A stretch of DNA of 23,222 nt. Origin: a virus. The notes under the pieces are model-generated. The model had not been told where the DNA came from. It searched no databases and was given only the letters and a program-made list of their open reading frames with translations. The position numbers were made by a program, and so were the translations under genes. Shown in pieces: positions 7,162-13,151 of this stretch. The stretch's first letter is position 1. Each line of letters opens with the position of its first letter. The stretch is from positions 1 to 23,222 of the IMG/VR virus record IMGVR_UViG_3300042445_001514; one strand, given 5' to 3'.

Positions 7162-9376
7162 TCGTCATCACTCCAGCAGGAGGAATTGTGTTTGCTGACT
7201 GCGTGGCCTCCGCTGGGGTGGCTGGCGCGGGCGGCGGCGTGATCGGTTCAGGCACAGGGGTGTCGTAAGGAGCCATCCTGACTTTATCCTGCTCCAGTTT
7301 GATCCGCTGTTTGTCGATTGCTGACTTCGAGGCAGCGATTTCGAGGTCTTGTGCCATTTTGTCGCGCTCAAGATCGTCCTTGGCTGCAAACTCCAAGGCA
7401 CGGATTTGGTTGTCCAGCGCGAGGCGGCGCTCCTCTAGCATCGAAGTGACGTAGAGTTCGCGTTCCTTGAGTTGTGCCTTGATCTTTTCGGCTTCGATCA
7501 TGGCAGTGCCGGGGTCAACCACAGGCTGCTGGTTCTGCGCGGCCTGTTGGGCTTGCTGGGCAAGGACTTGCTCGACTTCCGGCGTGACGGGGGAGAAGTA
7601 GCGGCTGACGTTGTAGATGCCGTACAGCTTCGTCATGTCTTCGAGCGTGTTGTAGATGTTGCGGTAGGTCACGATGGGGTTCATCGGCCCAAGGGTCGCT
7701 ACGATCTCTTTCTGCTGCGCTAGGACGCCCTGTAGGCCCGCCAGCTTCTCTGTAGCCTCACCAGTGCCTAGACCCACGTTGGCCCGCATATACAGCGTAG
7801 GATCAAACATGGCGGTGTCTACGGGGACGTAATCGCCGTTCACTTCCATGACTTGCTGGCGCGGCATATGCCACATGGACAGCTTTAGGAGGCCGTTGAA
7901 GACAGTCTTCAAGCCTTCCGCAATGTTGCGGGCCATGACTTCGATCTGGCCCTGCGAAAGCTGGATCGTGTTCATGGCTGCTTCGCGGGTGGTGGACTGC
8001 AAGGCATCGTGGTCGATGCCCATTGCAGCGCCAGTGATGCCCACTTTCTGCTCTGTGTCTTGCTTGAGGAACTGCAAGAGAGGCAGCATGGACGAGATGG
8101 TGGACTGAACCCCAATTTCTTGGATTTGTCCTGCTGACTTGAAGCGAATTGGAGCGCCTACAGCGGGGTTCAGCACATCATCCATGTTCACGAGCGTGTC
8201 GTGAACAGCAAGGCGGCGGTTGTTCGAAAGGTGTGCGTTATCGACTGTCGCCCGTAGGAGCGAGGTCATCGTGTCTTGTTCTTGGCGTGTAACGTCATAG
8301 ATGGACTTGCCAAAGACAGTATTTGGCTCTGGGTCGATGGATACGAGGCCAAATGGAACTTGTGAAGCGCGTTCATGCTGTAGAAGGTCGTAATTCGTGC
8401 CGCCAAGCCAGAAACGATAGAGTTGTGGGATGCCAGTGCCATCAAGATCGTAACGTGCGTAACATTCCGTGATGAGAACAAGCCGCATCATGCGGTCTAT
8501 TGATTCCTGCTCCGTGACTTTCATGTAGCCACGGCGATATTCGGATTCGCCCGCTCCTGCGTAGAGTTCAACGTCGATTGTGTCGAGGTTGTCTAGTTCG
8601 TCAAACGGAAGGCCCATCGCAACGGCATCGCCCACGCGCATTTGGCGGCGATGCCCGACAACGCGGGCAGTTTCGATGTTCGAGGCGTTCTCGTCGATGA
8701 AAAACTCTTCCAAAGGCACGTTTTCGACGCAGATTTTGCCGCCTTTGACGTAAATTGCGACTTCTGCGTCAAAAAGCTGGATTGCTGTGCCATCAGGGGA
8801 GATTGCGATGGGTTGCGATGCGGAAGGCGTCACAGACAAAAGCATTGCGTCAGGTTGCGCGGAGATGCGGTCAATTTCTTCAGTCGGAAGTGCAGTCAGG
8901 TCGTAATATTTGACTTCAGTCGAGTCGTCGAACCAGAATTTCATCACGCCTAGCTTCTTCAGCATGGCATTTTGGATGCAATCGTAGAGTGCCTGATAGC
9001 CGTTCGAGCGGAAAAACAGGGAATTGACGAATTTGGACTGCTGTGCGGCCAAAGCGGCTGACTGAGAGCCGTTTGGCACAAACTCAACGATGGTGTCTGC
9101 TTGCAGGAAGATACGCAGCAAGGACGGACGCGCACTACGGATTGCGTCCCGCACTGCTGTCATCACGACTTTGGAGCGGCCTTGGACAGTTTGGATGTCA
9201 GTCAGGCCATCGTAGTACTTTTGCGCTGACTCCCAACCGGGCATGAACTGCTCGTCGATGAAGTTGACCGCACTGTTGACCAGTGCGCCCAGTTCGTGGG
9301 CTGCGTCATCGACAGAAATGGTCTGATCGTCAGCCGGAGGAACCGCGCCGTCGATGTCAAAGATGTCTTCAGCCAT
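7154..9376 (-). CDS. Portal protein
   Basis: A 740-aa protein of podovirus head-to-tail connector size. It has the portal pattern: an N-terminal helix region with PGWESAQKYYDGLTDIQTVQ and GRSKVVMTAVRDAIRSARPSL, a central wing/stem with CYARYDLDGTGIPQLYRFWL, SLLRATVDNAHLSNNRRLAV, and GAPIRFKSAGQIQEI. The C-terminal barrel region is a long Gln/Ala-rich coiled coil (about 610-690). Portals form the 12-fold ring through which DNA is packaged by the terminase encoded just upstream. The ribosome site GAGGTAGGA before ATG is strong. The proline-rich last 40 residues are presumably disordered. Confidence 0.85.
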   Translation of the reverse strand: MAEDIFDIDGAVPPADDQTISVDDAAHELGALVNSAVNFIDEQFMPGWESAQKYYDGLTDIQTVQGRSKVVMTAVRDAIRSARPSLLRIFLQADTIVEFVPNGSQSAALAAQQSKFVNSLFFRSNGYQALYDCIQNAMLKKLGVMKFWFDDSTEVKYYDLTALPTEEIDRISAQPDAMLLSVTPSASQPIAISPDGTAIQLFDAEVAIYVKGGKICVENVPLEEFFIDENASNIETARVVGHRRQMRVGDAVAMGLPFDELDNLDTIDVELYAGAGESEYRRGYMKVTEQESIDRMMRLVLITECYARYDLDGTGIPQLYRFWLGGTNYDLLQHERASQVPFGLVSIDPEPNTVFGKSIYDVTRQEQDTMTSLLRATVDNAHLSNNRRLAVHDTLVNMDDVLNPAVGAPIRFKSAGQIQEIGVQSTISSMLPLLQFLKQDTEQKVGITGAAMGIDHDALQSTTREAAMNTIQLSQGQIEVMARNIAEGLKTVFNGLLKLSMWHMPRQQVMEVNGDYVPVDTAMFDPTLYMRANVGLGTGEATEKLAGLQGVLAQQKEIVATLGPMNPIVTYRNIYNTLEDMTKLYGIYNVSRYFSPVTPEVEQVLAQQAQQAAQNQQPVVDPGTAMIEAEKIKAQLKERELYVTSMLEERRLALDNQIRALEFAAKDDLERDKMAQDLEIAASKSAIDKQRIKLEQDKVRMAPYDTPVPEPITPPPAPATPAEATQSANTIPPAGVMTNG

Positions 9377-9390
9377 TTCCTACCTCAAAG

Positions 9391-9525
9391 TCAGCGGTTG
9401 TCTACGATGTCCACAAGAATCTGCGACTTCGACTCTGCGACTACAGCGTGTTTCACATGGTTGATCTTCGCGTAGTATGCGCTGGCCTTGTTGTTCGGGC
9501 TGGGCGGCGAGATCGTGACGGCCAT
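9391..9525 (-). CDS. 44-aa hypothetical protein
   Basis: This small frame (MAVTISPPSPNNKASAYYAK, then INHVKHAVVAESKSQILVDI) ends 14 nt before the portal start. Its ATG overlaps the stop of the preceding gene by one base (TAATG). Tight packing in the operon and an even amino-acid mix support it as a real gene. I know of no function for it. Confidence 0.55.
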   Translation of the reverse strand: MAVTISPPSPNNKASAYYAKINHVKHAVVAESKSQILVDIVDNR

Positions 9526-9695
9526 TAGCTTTTACCGACTTTGCCGTTGGTACGCATGGCTTCTGCGACAGTCTTTTTAACGATGGCTGACTGCTTTACA
9601 GGGTCCATCTTCTGCTTGCCGTCTCCAGAAAACATACCGCCATTGGTCGGGGGCATGATCTTGGGGAAGGGATTCTTTACGCCGCGAATAGGCAT
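9525..9695 (-). CDS. 56-aa hypothetical protein
   Basis: The protein (MPIRGVKNPFPKIMPPTNGG ... VAEAMRTNGKVGKS) is basic and Gly/Pro-rich in its N-terminal half and helical at the end. The ATG at 9695 is preceded by GGAGG with a 5-nt gap, an excellent ribosome site, so I prefer it to an upstream TTG. It lies between the terminase large subunit and portal genes. No recognised domain. Confidence 0.65.
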   Translation of the reverse strand: MPIRGVKNPFPKIMPPTNGGMFSGDGKQKMDPVKQSAIVKKTVAEAMRTNGKVGKS

Positions 9696-9763
9696 TTGTG
9701 CCTCCAAGTTACAGGTTCAGTTGCGTTACTCTACCAGTTAGGCAGCTTTTGGTCAACGAAGGC

Positions 9764-11185
9764 TCACACAAGACCCGGCGTAGACCACTGAAGCGGCTTC
9801 TTCCAGCTATTTCGGCCATTGGATCGGCCAACTGCAATGGCCCCGCCGCCAGCAAAAGTCAGACACAAGGCGTCAGCTAAGTTGGGCGACCGCACCCCGC
9901 GCTGCTTCATCGCACCTTTTGATTCAACGTCTGCCTTGCCAGTCGATGTGAAGATCGCTTGCGGCTCCGCCAATTCCGACATCAGCTTTTCAGTCAGGTC
10001 AAGTTCTTTGGGCAAGACGACATTGCGCTGCTCCAGCCATTCCCTGACTGCGTACCACAGTTCCGCCCGCAACCGCGTGTAGCGGTCCTTCATGGATGGA
10101 GACTCAGCAACATTAACATCAACAGCAGGAAGCCCAAGTTCACGAAGGCGGTCAGCCACACCAGCACCCAGACCGATGGAATCGACGAAGATGGATTCCG
10201 GCCTGTCTTTGTCTGCCGTGCGATCCCAACGTTCTTTAACACGGCCTGTGACGCGCATGAGGTCGGCGTCATACCATTCGAGGAGTTCTTCAACATGGTT
10301 GTCTGCTCGGATGCAAAAGCCTGTTGGATCGCCTCCGCGTCCGGGGTCCACACCCCATACACGCTCCGTGCCGCGTAGGAGATCAACGTCTCTGCCCCAT
10401 GCGCCATCAATCAACTCCTTGGGGATTACAGTGTCGGATACGCTCTCAGGAAACTCGCCCAAGACTTTGTAGCGGTAGGTGTTCGAGCCTGTGCCGTAAG
10501 TCAGGGCGATGTTGTCAACGAAATCCTGCGTCACCCTAGACGAGTCAAAAGACGACACTTTCTTGGTAAACCACTTGTGCTTCAGCAGACTGTGCGTTTT
10601 GTGAAAGTATCCAGTCGGTCGTGTTGGGTTGCCGATCAGGATGAAGATAGAACCAGCCGACGACATTGTGCCTTCAGCAAATTCGAACACGATGTCCGGC
10701 ACACCGCTCGCCTCGTCCACGATTGCCATTACATGACTTGCGTGGATACCCGCCAGTGCTTCAGGCGAGTCAGCGCGGGCCGTTCTGAACGAGATAAAGT
10801 TGTTGTCGCCGCCCGGAACGCGCCGGATGCGGTCTTCCGTCATTTCGATCTGGACGCGCAGAAAGTCAGGAAGTTTGGCAATCCAGCGTTTCGTCTCTGG
10901 GATCAAGCCGTCTTTCAACTGGGAACTGGACGGAGCAGTCACAGGAATCTTCACATCGTCGCGGAACAGCAGATAGTGGATGGACAGCCAAGCACACAAG
11001 GCAGTCTTGCCCACGCCGTTGCCAGACCTGATCGAAATTCGCGTCTCACCACTGTCGAGCGCGGCCATCGTCTCGCGCTGCCAGTCTTCGACTTTCTCAA
11101 CGCCCAAAATCTCAGTGACGAAGAAATACCGATCTACAGCACACCGAGCGACTAAGGCAGAGTAAAGATCGTCTTCTTCGCTCAC
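9764..11185 (-). CDS. terL: Terminase large subunit (packaging ATPase/nuclease)
   Basis: This 473-aa two-domain packaging motor has a Walker A SGNGVGKT at about 54-61, a Walker B MAIVDEAS at about 153-160, and a coupling motif GNPTR at about 185-189. The C-terminal RNase H-like nuclease carries acidic residues in VWGVDPGRGGD (Asp280), IFVDSIGLGAG (Asp335) and SPNLADALCL (Asp438). It cuts concatemers and pumps DNA through the portal. I place the start at the GTG at 11185, which overlaps the stop of the cysteine-rich mini-gene by 4 nt (GTGA). A longer frame from 11221 would overlap that mini-gene entirely. All expected motifs are intact. Confidence 0.9.
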   Translation of the reverse strand: MSEEDDLYSALVARCAVDRYFFVTEILGVEKVEDWQRETMAALDSGETRISIRSGNGVGKTALCAWLSIHYLLFRDDVKIPVTAPSSSQLKDGLIPETKRWIAKLPDFLRVQIEMTEDRIRRVPGGDNNFISFRTARADSPEALAGIHASHVMAIVDEASGVPDIVFEFAEGTMSSAGSIFILIGNPTRPTGYFHKTHSLLKHKWFTKKVSSFDSSRVTQDFVDNIALTYGTGSNTYRYKVLGEFPESVSDTVIPKELIDGAWGRDVDLLRGTERVWGVDPGRGGDPTGFCIRADNHVEELLEWYDADLMRVTGRVKERWDRTADKDRPESIFVDSIGLGAGVADRLRELGLPAVDVNVAESPSMKDRYTRLRAELWYAVREWLEQRNVVLPKELDLTEKLMSELAEPQAIFTSTGKADVESKGAMKQRGVRSPNLADALCLTFAGGGAIAVGRSNGRNSWKKPLQWSTPGLV

Positions 11186-11274
11186 TTCATTTTTGCCATG
11201 CAGCGGCCAGCAGCTTTGCACTTGGCTGGGCTAGGGCACTTGGAGCAAGGCTTAAACACTGGGGCTTTTTTCAT
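11182..11274 (-). CDS. 30-aa cysteine-rich mini-protein
   Basis: A 30-aa frame starts MKKAPVFKPCSKCPSPAKC and ends KAAGRCMAKMK. It has four cysteines as C-x2-C-x5-C-x5-C, surrounded by lysines, so a small zinc-binding nucleic-acid-associated fold is possible. Tiny KPCxxCPxPAKCKxAGxC proteins occur in other phages, as I recall. It is joined by 4-nt overlaps to the terminase large subunit (GTGA) and to a still smaller lysine-rich frame upstream (ATGA). Confidence 0.6.
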   Translation of the reverse strand: MKKAPVFKPCSKCPSPAKCKAAGRCMAKMK

Positions 11275-11315
11275 TTCTTCTTACCCTTACGCTTCTTTGT
11301 CATGCACGACGACAT
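11271..11315 (-). CDS. 14-codon lysine-rich leader ORF
   Basis: The frame encodes MSSCMTKKRKGKKK. It has AGGG 8 nt upstream of its ATG and ends in an ATGA overlap with the cysteine-rich mini-gene. It may be a basic peptide or simply a translation-coupling leader. It is too short to judge on codon use. Confidence 0.3.
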   Translation of the reverse strand: MSSCMTKKRKGKKK

Positions 11316-11335
11316 TTGCGGCCCTTTCAAGGATG

Positions 11336-11374
11336 CCTACGCCCAGCGGGCATTTGTGGGCGGCTGGGCGTAGG
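11336..11374. other. Perfect 12-bp stem-loop between terS and terL region
   Basis: CCTACGCCCAGC (11336-11347) and its exact reverse complement (11363-11374) flank a 15-nt loop. The stem is GC-rich and lies between the small-subunit candidate and the tiny ORFs. No T-run follows on either strand, so it is not a typical intrinsic terminator. It may be an RNA-processing or attenuation signal, or a packaging-related site near the terminase genes. Confidence 0.55.
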
Positions 11375-11430
11375 ACTTTGCGAGCAACAGGGAGGACTGA
11401 TGCAAAGGCAGAATACAAAAAGACGAAGTG

Positions 11431-11826
11431 CTAGTCAATCTTCTTTGCTGACTTCGCCCCTTGCAACTCAGGCAAGTTCAGCGTCCCGGCCAGCAGCCTC
11501 AAGTGGTGCGGCAAAGCACCAGCAACTTCAGAAGTCGAGTCAGCCAATTTCGCTTCTGCACTGACAGTCTCAACGCGGCCATAGGCTCGTGTGATCGCCA
11601 TCTCAATCAGCGCCATCTGATTGCGCGGCCCCATGCCTTCCCACTTCTCCTCGTCGTTCAGCATCTCGAACATCTTGAGGACAGCGCGGCGTCCATTCTC
11701 CTTCAGCAGCTTCGCGCTTGCAGCGTCCAGCGCATACCTGTCGTGGACAGCAGCCTTGCGGACCTGATCCTCTGGGGACGGCGGTACAACAACAAGTCTA
11801 GCATTTGGCAGTGGGCTATCAGTCAT
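11431..11826 (-). CDS. Terminase small subunit candidate
   Basis: A 131-aa protein starts MTDSPLPNARLVVVPPSPED. A helical centre (SAKLLKENGRRAVLKMFEML, then MGPRNQMALIEMAITRAYGR) follows, with a basic end QGAKSAKKID. It is the first gene of the minus-strand operon and lies just upstream of terL, where the DNA-recognising small terminase is normally found; size and helical content agree. I assign it by position and general form rather than a diagnostic motif. The longer 201-codon frame is rejected because GGAGG sits 5 nt before the ATG at 11826 and the extra 70 codons cover operator-like DNA. Confidence 0.6.
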   Translation of the reverse strand: MTDSPLPNARLVVVPPSPEDQVRKAAVHDRYALDAASAKLLKENGRRAVLKMFEMLNDEEKWEGMGPRNQMALIEMAITRAYGRVETVSAEAKLADSTSEVAGALPHHLRLLAGTLNLPELQGAKSAKKID

Positions 11827-11915
11827 GGGTTCCCTCCAGTTGCCAAAAGTATAGCGACAGAAAGTCGTTGTGTCCACAGGGGACGGAGCGCCAGCGTAGT
11901 CCACCTGTAGTGGAC

Positions 11916-11954
11916 TGCGCGTAGGGGATAAAGCCTCGCGCATAGGACATATGG
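11916..11954. repeat. Regulatory repeat copy A (ATAAAGCC element)
   Basis: This 39-bp element runs TGCGCGTAGG, GGATAAAGCCTCGCGCATAG, GACATATGG. It closely resembles the 38-bp element at 12968-13005 in the same orientation. It lies about 90 bp upstream of the terminase small subunit start. A third core, ATAAAGCCTCGC, begins at 11972, 44 bp after the core of this copy. It is likely a protein-binding region controlling the divergent operons; this is inferred from repetition and position. Confidence 0.5.
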
Positions 11955-11991
11955 CAATAGCGCGTTCGTTCATAAAGCCTCGCCCGCGATA

Positions 11992-12077
11992 TTGCAGCGA
12001 AAAATTTTGTGGTGCGGTTTCGCCCCCAAAGTACACTACTACTTATAGTAGTGTAAAAATTTGCAGCGAAAAATTTT
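11992..12077. repeat. 17-bp direct repeat pair flanking a palindrome
   Basis: TTGCAGCGAAAAATTTT occurs identically at 11992-12008 and 12061-12077, 69 bp apart, on either side of the perfect palindrome at 12032-12055. The AT-rich tails stand out against the GC-rich surroundings. This looks like an operator/promoter block for the leftward operon or a part of a replication origin. Confidence 0.6.
12032..12055. promoter_or_regulatory. Perfect 24-bp palindromic operator-like site
   Basis: TACACTACTA and TAGTAGTGTA are exact 10-bp inverted arms around CTTA. Dyads of this size usually bind a dimeric regulator. It also holds TATAAG on the minus strand, which could act as a -10 element for the leftward late operon, although no good -35 is visible at the right distance. 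It is not followed by a T-run on either strand, so a terminator is unlikely. Confidence 0.55.
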
Positions 12078-12085
12078 TGAGGTCG

Positions 12086-12131
12086 CTGACTCGGCCTGAC
12101 TCATCCTGACTGGCCCTGACTCACGCTGACT
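12086..12131 (+). repeat. Five CTGACT boxes at exact 10-bp spacing
   Basis: CTGACT begins at 12086, 12096, 12106, 12116 and 12126, with a variable 4-nt filler after each (CGGC, CATC, GGCC, CACG). The constant hexamer and exact 10-bp step put all boxes on one face of the helix. That fits iterons or an array for a cooperatively binding protein; the binding protein is unknown. Confidence 0.75.
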
Positions 12132-12157
12132 CGACGTATGAAATTTCTCGGAAAATA

Positions 12158-12203
12158 TAAAAAATGCGGGCTTTGGCGCACGAAAAAGTAAAAAATGCGG
12201 GCT
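12158..12203. repeat. 15-bp direct repeat pair, 31 bp apart
   Basis: TAAAAAATGCGGGCT occurs at 12158-12172 and 12189-12203, about three helical turns apart, just beyond the CTGACT array. The A-tract plus GC box could be a bent or bound site. Function unknown. Confidence 0.55.
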
Positions 12204-12323
12204 GTCGGCCTGTTAGGGTGTCAAAATAAAACTGCCCGCCCCCGCCGCCACCCCGTGGGGGGTCACGCGCCAAAGTCAGCCCTGACTCAGCCTAAGCCCT
12301 TGAAATTGCTACACTTTCCCCTT

Positions 12324-12411
12324 GCCCTGACTTGGCCCTGACTGGACGCCGCGCATCCCTGACTTGGTTCAAGGTTGAACCATTTTGCCGCCCTGACTTG
12401 GCCCTGACTGG
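12324..12411. repeat. 22-bp direct repeat containing two CTGACT boxes
   Basis: The segment 12324-12345 is repeated exactly at 12390-12411. Each copy contains CCCTGACTTGG followed by CCCTGACTGG, that is, two CTGACT hexamers 11 bp apart. A 7-bp-arm inverted repeat (GGTTCAA / TTGAACC) at 12366-12381 lies between the copies. The downstream copy runs into GCCCGCCGCC, the same core as the array after the AAA+ cassette. Confidence 0.6.
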
Positions 12412-12568
12412 CCCGCCGCCGGATGCGTGACGCGCCGCCGCTGACTGGCCCGCCGCCCGCCGCGCCGTGCTGACTGAGGCGGGCGGGCGCGGCGGGCGGT
12501 CGCGCACGAGGTTGGGCCAAGCCTATGACTTGCATAGCCAATGGCTAACCACATCCTGACTTGGGTAG

Positions 12569-12661
12569 GCAATGCTTAGGCATTGCTTAGGCTTGGCCTA
12601 TCTTGGCCCTATGCCTGCATGGGCCTGACCTATGCAGGGCATAGGCAATGCCTAATTAGGC
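12569..12661. repeat. Nested inverted repeats (cruciform cluster)
   Basis: GCAATG/CATTGC arms (12569-12586) are followed by a long imperfect hairpin at 12608-12645. Its 13-bp stem is CCTATGCC-TGCAT against ATGCAGGGCATAGG, with one bulged base and an 11-nt loop. Then come AGGCAATGCCT (12643-12653) and the perfect dyad GCCTAATTAGGC (12650-12661). ATTGCTTAGGC also recurs directly. Such density of dyads is typical of origins or multi-site operators. Confidence 0.6.
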
Positions 12662-12738
12662 CAGATCGGGGGCAGATGTTCGATTTGTGATAGTAAATCC
12701 TGACTTTTGCATCCTATCCATTGCTTAGGCTGGACCTA

Positions 12739-12795
12739 ATGGCCCGCAGAGGCCCGCAGAGGCCCGCCAGAGGGCCATGCCGCTTGGCCTAGGCC
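12739..12795. repeat. 10-bp tandem repeat inside an inverted repeat, plus GGCCTAGGCC
   Basis: GGCCCGCAGA is repeated twice, with a third divergent copy, at 12741-12770. ATGGCCC (12739-12745) and GGGCCAT (12772-12778) bracket it as an inverted repeat. The perfect palindrome GGCCTAGGCC follows at 12786-12795. No gene lies here. Confidence 0.5.
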
Positions 12796-12967
12796 TTCCC
12801 CTATCTCACCCCTGACTTCGCATTCTGCGGGGTTTGTGCTGTTCTCTGGCGCTGTATCGCCCGCCGCCCGTTAGATCACGCCTCACCGCTTGGCCTTGGG
12901 CCTCAGATCGTCAGACAACTGTGTCCGCGCCGTCCTCGCGCCAGCGGGGGCGGTGTCTATAGGACAC

Positions 12968-13005
12968 TGCGCGAGGCGATAAAGCCACGCGCGAGGCTGA
13001 TATGG
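12968..13005. repeat. Regulatory repeat copy B (ATAAAGCC element)
   Basis: This 38-bp element (TGCGCGAGGC, GATAAAGCCACGCGCGAGG, CTGATATGG) matches copy A at 11916-11954 at most positions and in the same direction. It lies about 150 bp upstream of the AAA+ ATPase gene, as copy A lies upstream of the terminase operon. Paired placement before both divergent operons suggests shared regulation. Confidence 0.5.
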
Positions 13006-13025
13006 AACCGCGCGCGAGGACGTTG

Positions 13026-13090
13026 CAAACCATTGAAATCATTAGGTTATTTTCGGTGTTTTTTCGTCACGATCTTACAAACCATTGAAA
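13026..13090. repeat. 13-bp direct repeats 52 bp apart upstream of the AAA+ gene
   Basis: CAAACCATTGAAA is found at 13026-13038 and 13078-13090, both followed by A/T-C-ATT. The 52-bp separation is close to five helical turns. Related AAAACATTG words recur at 13088 and 13101. These are probably binding sites for a regulator of the rightward cassette. Confidence 0.5.
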
Positions 13091-13111
13091 ACATTGCATA
13101 AAACATTGTTC

Positions 13112-13140
13112 TTGCACTGTCTGACTTGACTTTGTATAGA
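13112..13140 (+). promoter_or_regulatory. Possible sigma70-like promoter
   Basis: TTGCAC (13112-13117) and TATAGA (13135-13140) are separated by 17 bp, each with four of six consensus bases. Transcription would start near 13147, which is after the GAGGTG ribosome site (13139-13144) of the ATG at 13152. If this promoter is real, translation would more likely start at the ATG at 13182. This conflict keeps the call weak. Confidence 0.35.
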
Positions 13141-13151
13141 GGTGGCGGGCG

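Larger units (their letters stand above)
12037..13151. other. Repeat-rich non-coding region between divergent operons
   Basis: About 1.1 kb without a convincing gene. From left to right it holds the palindrome and direct repeats, a 10-bp-phased CTGACT array, a 15-bp direct repeat, a GC-rich stretch with CTGACTTGG/CTGACTGG units (12,320-12,480), and a cluster of cruciform-forming GGCCTA/AGGCAATGCC inverted repeats (12,565-12,800). The second ATAAAGCC element and a 13-bp direct repeat pair close it before the first rightward gene. Minus-strand frames at 12,287-12,572 encode Arg/Pro/Gly low complexity and are not believable genes. It may be a control region and replication origin. Confidence 0.6.

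Noticed and set aside
11827-12036. N-terminal extension of the small terminase to a start at 12036
   Set aside because: The ATG at 11826 has GGAGG at good distance, and the extension would cover the repeat elements and half of the palindrome.
12287-12572. Minus-strand frames rich in Arg, Pro and Ala
   Set aside because: Low-complexity translation of the GC-rich CTGACT repeat region; three frames are open at once.
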